Shown here: one piece after another, positions 6,516 through 8,475 of the stretch | How the letters are laid out: the number at the start of each line of letters is the position of its first letter | Numbering within the stretch: position 1 is the first letter of the stretch | Assembly: GCA_013041945.1 (NCBI GenBank) | Contig: JABDRC010000081.1 | Span: forward strand, 1 to 8,475 | Source of the DNA: Halobacteria archaeon | Lineage (GTDB): Bacteria > Pseudomonadota > Gammaproteobacteria > UBA9214 | Direction: 5' to 3' | Length of the DNA: 8,475 nt | Translations under genes and position numbers: made by a program | The notes under the pieces: generated by a model | The model's input: only the letters and a program-made list of their open reading frames with translations | Told to the model about the DNA's origin: nothing | Database searches by the model: none

Positions 6516-7013
6516 TCAATCTTCCGGCCGCGCCTCGCCCCCGCCCCGCCGCAACCTGCCCAGCAGGCGGTTGAAGGGCTTGTCGACTGACAGGCCGGAC
6601 ATCAGCCCGTACCTGGTACGCAGTTGCATGTCCTTCTTCAATCGCTGCAGCCCGGCATGATCGGGATCGATGCGCAGGCCGCGGCGCACTGCCGTCCAGG
6701 CGCTCTCGCGGTTGCTAAGCCGGTGTTCCAGCATGGCGAGGTTGTAATACACAACGGCATCGATGATCTCGCCGGCTGCGGCCTTGCGACACAGTTTTAT
6801 GCCATTGCTGTCGCCCAGATGCACCCGCGCGAGACCATGGAAGGATGTGTAGCGGCTCTGCAGGCTGTCGCCGGGGTCGGCGCCTTCATCCGCGGCGCGG
6901 AACAACTGCAGCGCGCCCGCATAGTCGTCATTGCGGAAGCACTCGAGCCCGGCAGAAAAATCCTTGCGCGCCCGTTGCGAGCTGCCGACATGGCTGTCAG
7001 CATCAGTACCCAT
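6516..7013 (-). CDS. Small TPR-repeat protein, function unknown
   Basis: The protein has 165 residues and a predominantly helical sequence with tetratricopeptide periodicity. The clearest repeats are about 17-47 (AGLECFRNDDYAGALQLFRAA) and 86-120, which contains YYNLAMLEHRL and ends GLRIDPDHAGL, the canonical W/Y-LG-Y-A-F-A-P spacing. A weaker one lies at about 53-82. The C-terminus is basic (RLLGRLRRGGG). I see no signal peptide or membrane segment, so it is probably a cytosolic scaffold or partner-binding protein. The ATG at 7011-7013 is chosen because GGGAGGA precedes it by 5 bases; the frame stays open upstream to 8096, but only as the antisense of ppc. The stop is 43 bases before the rnpB 5' end, so read-through into rnpB is possible. 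No specific partner can be named. Confidence 0.85.
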   Translation of the reverse strand: MGTDADSHVGSSQRARKDFSAGLECFRNDDYAGALQLFRAADEGADPGDSLQSRYTSFHGLARVHLGDSNGIKLCRKAAAGEIIDAVVYYNLAMLEHRLSNRESAWTAVRRGLRIDPDHAGLQRLKKDMQLRTRYGLMSGLSVDKPFNRLLGRLRRGGGEARPED

Positions 7014-7018
7014 AAATT

Positions 7019-7025
7019 TCCTCCC
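7019..7025 (-). promoter_or_regulatory. Shine-Dalgarno of the TPR gene
   Basis: GGGAGGA on the minus strand, five bases before ATG (7011-7013). It is the strongest minus-strand ribosome binding site in the window and fixes the start within a much longer open frame. Confidence 0.8.
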
Positions 7026-7222
7026 TGATAGACAGACGACCCGCCCGGCGGATTTATTCCCGCCCCCGTGTATCCCCTGTGCACCCGGCGGGCCCGGGCA
7101 TACCCCGCCAGGCTGAATGGAGGTGGCTGATGCGACATCCCGCATTGCGCTGCACACCGGTGATGCCGGCAACCGGCAGACGAGCGGGCCGGCCGGCAAG
7201 TGGCGAATTGACTGGCAACCGG

Positions 7223-7228
7223 TATAAT
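7223..7228 (+). promoter_or_regulatory. Candidate -10 box of ppc
   Basis: A perfect TATAAT lies 100 bases before the ppc ATG and would give a leader of about 94 bases. The TTGACT at 7208-7213 is only 9 bases away, too close to be its -35. At 17-base spacing the sequence is GTGGCG, a poor match. An activator-dependent promoter is possible. Confidence 0.5.
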
Positions 7229-7277
7229 TGCGGTTTCCATACTGATTTTCCGCGCAGCAGGTACATACTGTACTCAG

Positions 7278-7328
7278 GTGCAGCATGCGTAGCCCGCTGC
7301 ACTGGCTGCGCATTGCGTGGCTTTTTTT
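7278..7328 (+). promoter_or_regulatory. Terminator-like hairpin with competing stem in the ppc leader
   Basis: Hairpin T: AGCC-CGC-TGC (7291-7300) pairs with GCA-GCG-GGCT (7310-7322, with TT and T bulged), followed by six or seven T residues (7322-7328) that run straight into the ATG. Hairpin A: GTGCAGC (7278-7284) pairs perfectly with GCTGCAC (7296-7302). The two share 7296-7300 and cannot both form. This is the layout of an attenuator, or of a structure controlling access to the start codon. The fold is hand-derived and the bulges weaken it. Confidence 0.4.
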
Positions 7329-8475
7329 ATGGATCTGATAAAAGACATCTCCCCGGCGCTGACCCGGACCGGCGACAAGGAACTGCGCAGCCGGGTGCGG
7401 CTGTTCGGCAACCTGCTCGGCGAGGTCCTGCGCGAACACGCCGGCGACCATATCCTGCGTGCCGTCGAAGACCTGCGCAAGGGCTACATCCGCCTGCGCA
7501 AGGGTGAAGACGAGCGGCTGCGCAACCGGCTGGACAGCATCACCAGCAGCCTCGAAGCGGACGAACTGACCGGCGTCATCCGCGCATTCAACCTGTATTT
7601 CAGCCTGGTCAACGTGGCCGAAGAGGCCTTCCAGCACAGCGAACGCCGCAAGCAGCTGCGCAGGCATGACCGCCTGTGGCGCGGTTCCTTCACGCGCACG
7701 CTGGAGGAACTGCACAGCGAGGGCATCGGTCCGGTGCAGATGCAGACACTGCTCGACCAGGCGCTGTACCTGCCCGTGTTCACGGCACATCCGACCGAGG
7801 CAAAACGCCGCACTGTCATGTATGCGCTGCGCCGGATCTTCCTGATCAGCGAGAAGCTCGACGATACGCGCCTCGGCATGGAGGAACGCAACGAGATCAG
7901 GGCGGAGCTCAAGCAGCAGATCCAGGTGCTGTGGAAGACAGACGAGGTGCGCGCCTACAAGCCGGCCGTCGAGGATGAAATCCGCAACGGCCTGTACTTT
8001 TTCCGCGAAAGCCTGTTCGATGCCGTGCCGAAGACCTACCGCTACCTGGAAAAGTCCATACGCAGCGTTTACGGTTCGCGCGGGTTCGCACCGCAAGTCA
8101 GGGTTCCCGGCGGGTTGATCAGGTTCGGCTCGTGGATCGGTGGCGACCGTGACGGCAATCCGTACGTCAGGCCGGAGACCACCGAGCTAGCGCTGCGCCT
8201 GCACATGCGGGAAGTACTGGCGATGTACCTGGACAAGGTGGTTGCCCTCGGCCGGCGCCTGACGCATTCCTCGCGCCTGTGCAAATTCACGCAGGAATTT
8301 ACCGACAGCCTGGCGGCGGATGAAGCCCGCTATACCGACGCCTGCAGGGATTTTCCGAGCGCCTACGAATACGAGCTGTACCGGCGCAAGCTGTTCATCA
8401 TGGCATACCGGCTGCGCCTGAACCTGGCCGCCATCGATGACCGGATCGGGAAAGCGGACCGCACCGGCGGGGCCC
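7329..8475 (+). CDS. ppc: Phosphoenolpyruvate carboxylase, N-terminal part
   Basis: PEP carboxylase makes oxaloacetate from phosphoenolpyruvate and bicarbonate, refilling the TCA cycle, in the cytosol. 382 residues are visible before the window ends, out of roughly 880-950 expected. The family motif with the catalytic histidine is present, His154 in VFTAHPTEAKRRT (E. coli His138 in LTAHPTEITRRT). So is FGSWIGGDRDGNPYV at 267-280, the second PEPC signature, with Ile where many members have Met. FRESLFDAVP and KTDEVR also match the family. The ATG follows a T-run with no Shine-Dalgarno at normal distance; the only in-frame alternative after the upstream stop (7290-7292) is GTG at 7317, inside a hairpin. 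The later catalytic motifs (such as the FHGRGG loop) are off the window. Confidence 0.96.
   Translation, partial: MDLIKDISPALTRTGDKELRSRVRLFGNLLGEVLREHAGDHILRAVEDLRKGYIRLRKGEDERLRNRLDSITSSLEADELTGVIRAFNLYFSLVNVAEEAFQHSERRKQLRRHDRLWRGSFTRTLEELHSEGIGPVQMQTLLDQALYLPVFTAHPTEAKRRTVMYALRRIFLISEKLDDTRLGMEERNEIRAELKQQIQVLWKTDEVRAYKPAVEDEIRNGLYFFRESLFDAVPKTYRYLEKSIRSVYGSRGFAPQVRVPGGLIRFGSWIGGDRDGNPYVRPETTELALRLHMREVLAMYLDKVVALGRRLTHSSRLCKFTQEFTDSLAADEARYTDACRDFPSAYEYELYRRKLFIMAYRLRLNLAAIDDRIGKADRTGGA

Larger units (their letters stand above)
7014..7328. other. Divergent intergenic region between the TPR gene and ppc
   Basis: These 315 bases separate two divergent genes. The left part (7030-7110) is very GC-rich and has no clear signal. 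The right part holds a TATAAT (7223-7228, plus), a short GTACA-TAC-TGTAC inverted repeat (7261-7273) and overlapping hairpins (7278-7322) ending in a T-run directly before ppc. No convincing minus-strand promoter for the TPR gene was found. Confidence 0.7.

Noticed and set aside
6514..6519. TTGACC (minus) as the -35 of rnpB
   Set aside because: It is 29 bases from the TATAAT and overlaps the TPR stop codon, so the spacing is wrong.
7208..7213. TTGACT as the -35 of the ppc promoter
   Set aside because: It lies only 9 bases from the TATAAT, incompatible with sigma-70 spacing.
7268..7283. LexA-like box CTGT-N8-GCAG before ppc
   Set aside because: One mismatch to CTGT-N8-ACAG, a poor AT core, and no SOS logic for ppc. 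The overlapping GTACA-TAC-TGTAC repeat is too short to assign.

Overview
The window looks like chromosome of a GC-rich gammaproteobacterium. The minus-strand order miaB, ybeZ (phoH-like), ybeY, ybeX (corC), lnt is the classic gammaproteobacterial block, and the RNase P RNA is of the bacterial A type. I cannot name the genus. An environmental or Chromatiales-like lineage would fit, but that is a guess.

Layout from left to right. (1) 2-202, plus strand: the 3' end of a Dabb-domain gene. (2) 203-651: a gene-free convergent gap packed with dispersed repeats: three copies of a CTCTGTG...GTGGCG element (one inverted, two direct), a CATTCCCG/CGGGAATG hairpin and a REP-like GCGGAT/ATCCGC hairpin. (3) 652-6005, minus strand: lnt, ybeX/corC, ybeY, ybeZ and miaB, so transcription runs miaB to lnt. 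All junctions overlap by 1-4 bases except a 131-base gap between ybeY and ybeX that holds a probable internal promoter. (4) 6006-6116: a short spacer with a 4 x 7 bp tandem repeat and a stem-loop. (5) 6117-6472, minus strand: rnpB, with a TATAAT box just upstream. (6) 6516-7013, minus strand: a small TPR-repeat protein with a strong ribosome binding site. (7) 7014-7328: a divergent intergenic region with a -10 box and a terminator-like hairpin abutting the next start codon. (8) 7329 to the window end, plus strand: the N-terminal 382 residues of phosphoenolpyruvate carboxylase (ppc).

Functionally the minus-strand block is mainly RNA maturation and translation quality (RNase P RNA, MiaB tRNA thiomethylation, PhoH-like ATPase, YbeY, YbeX), ending in lipoprotein N-acylation (Lnt). 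ppc is an independent anaplerotic gene on the other strand.

I see no new defence or mobile system. The points most worth a second look are the mutually exclusive hairpins before ppc, the last ten Lnt residues and stop codon lying inside a dispersed repeat, the nested repeat cluster, the heptamer array ahead of miaB, and a long spurious ORF (6516-8096) that would mis-start the TPR gene.
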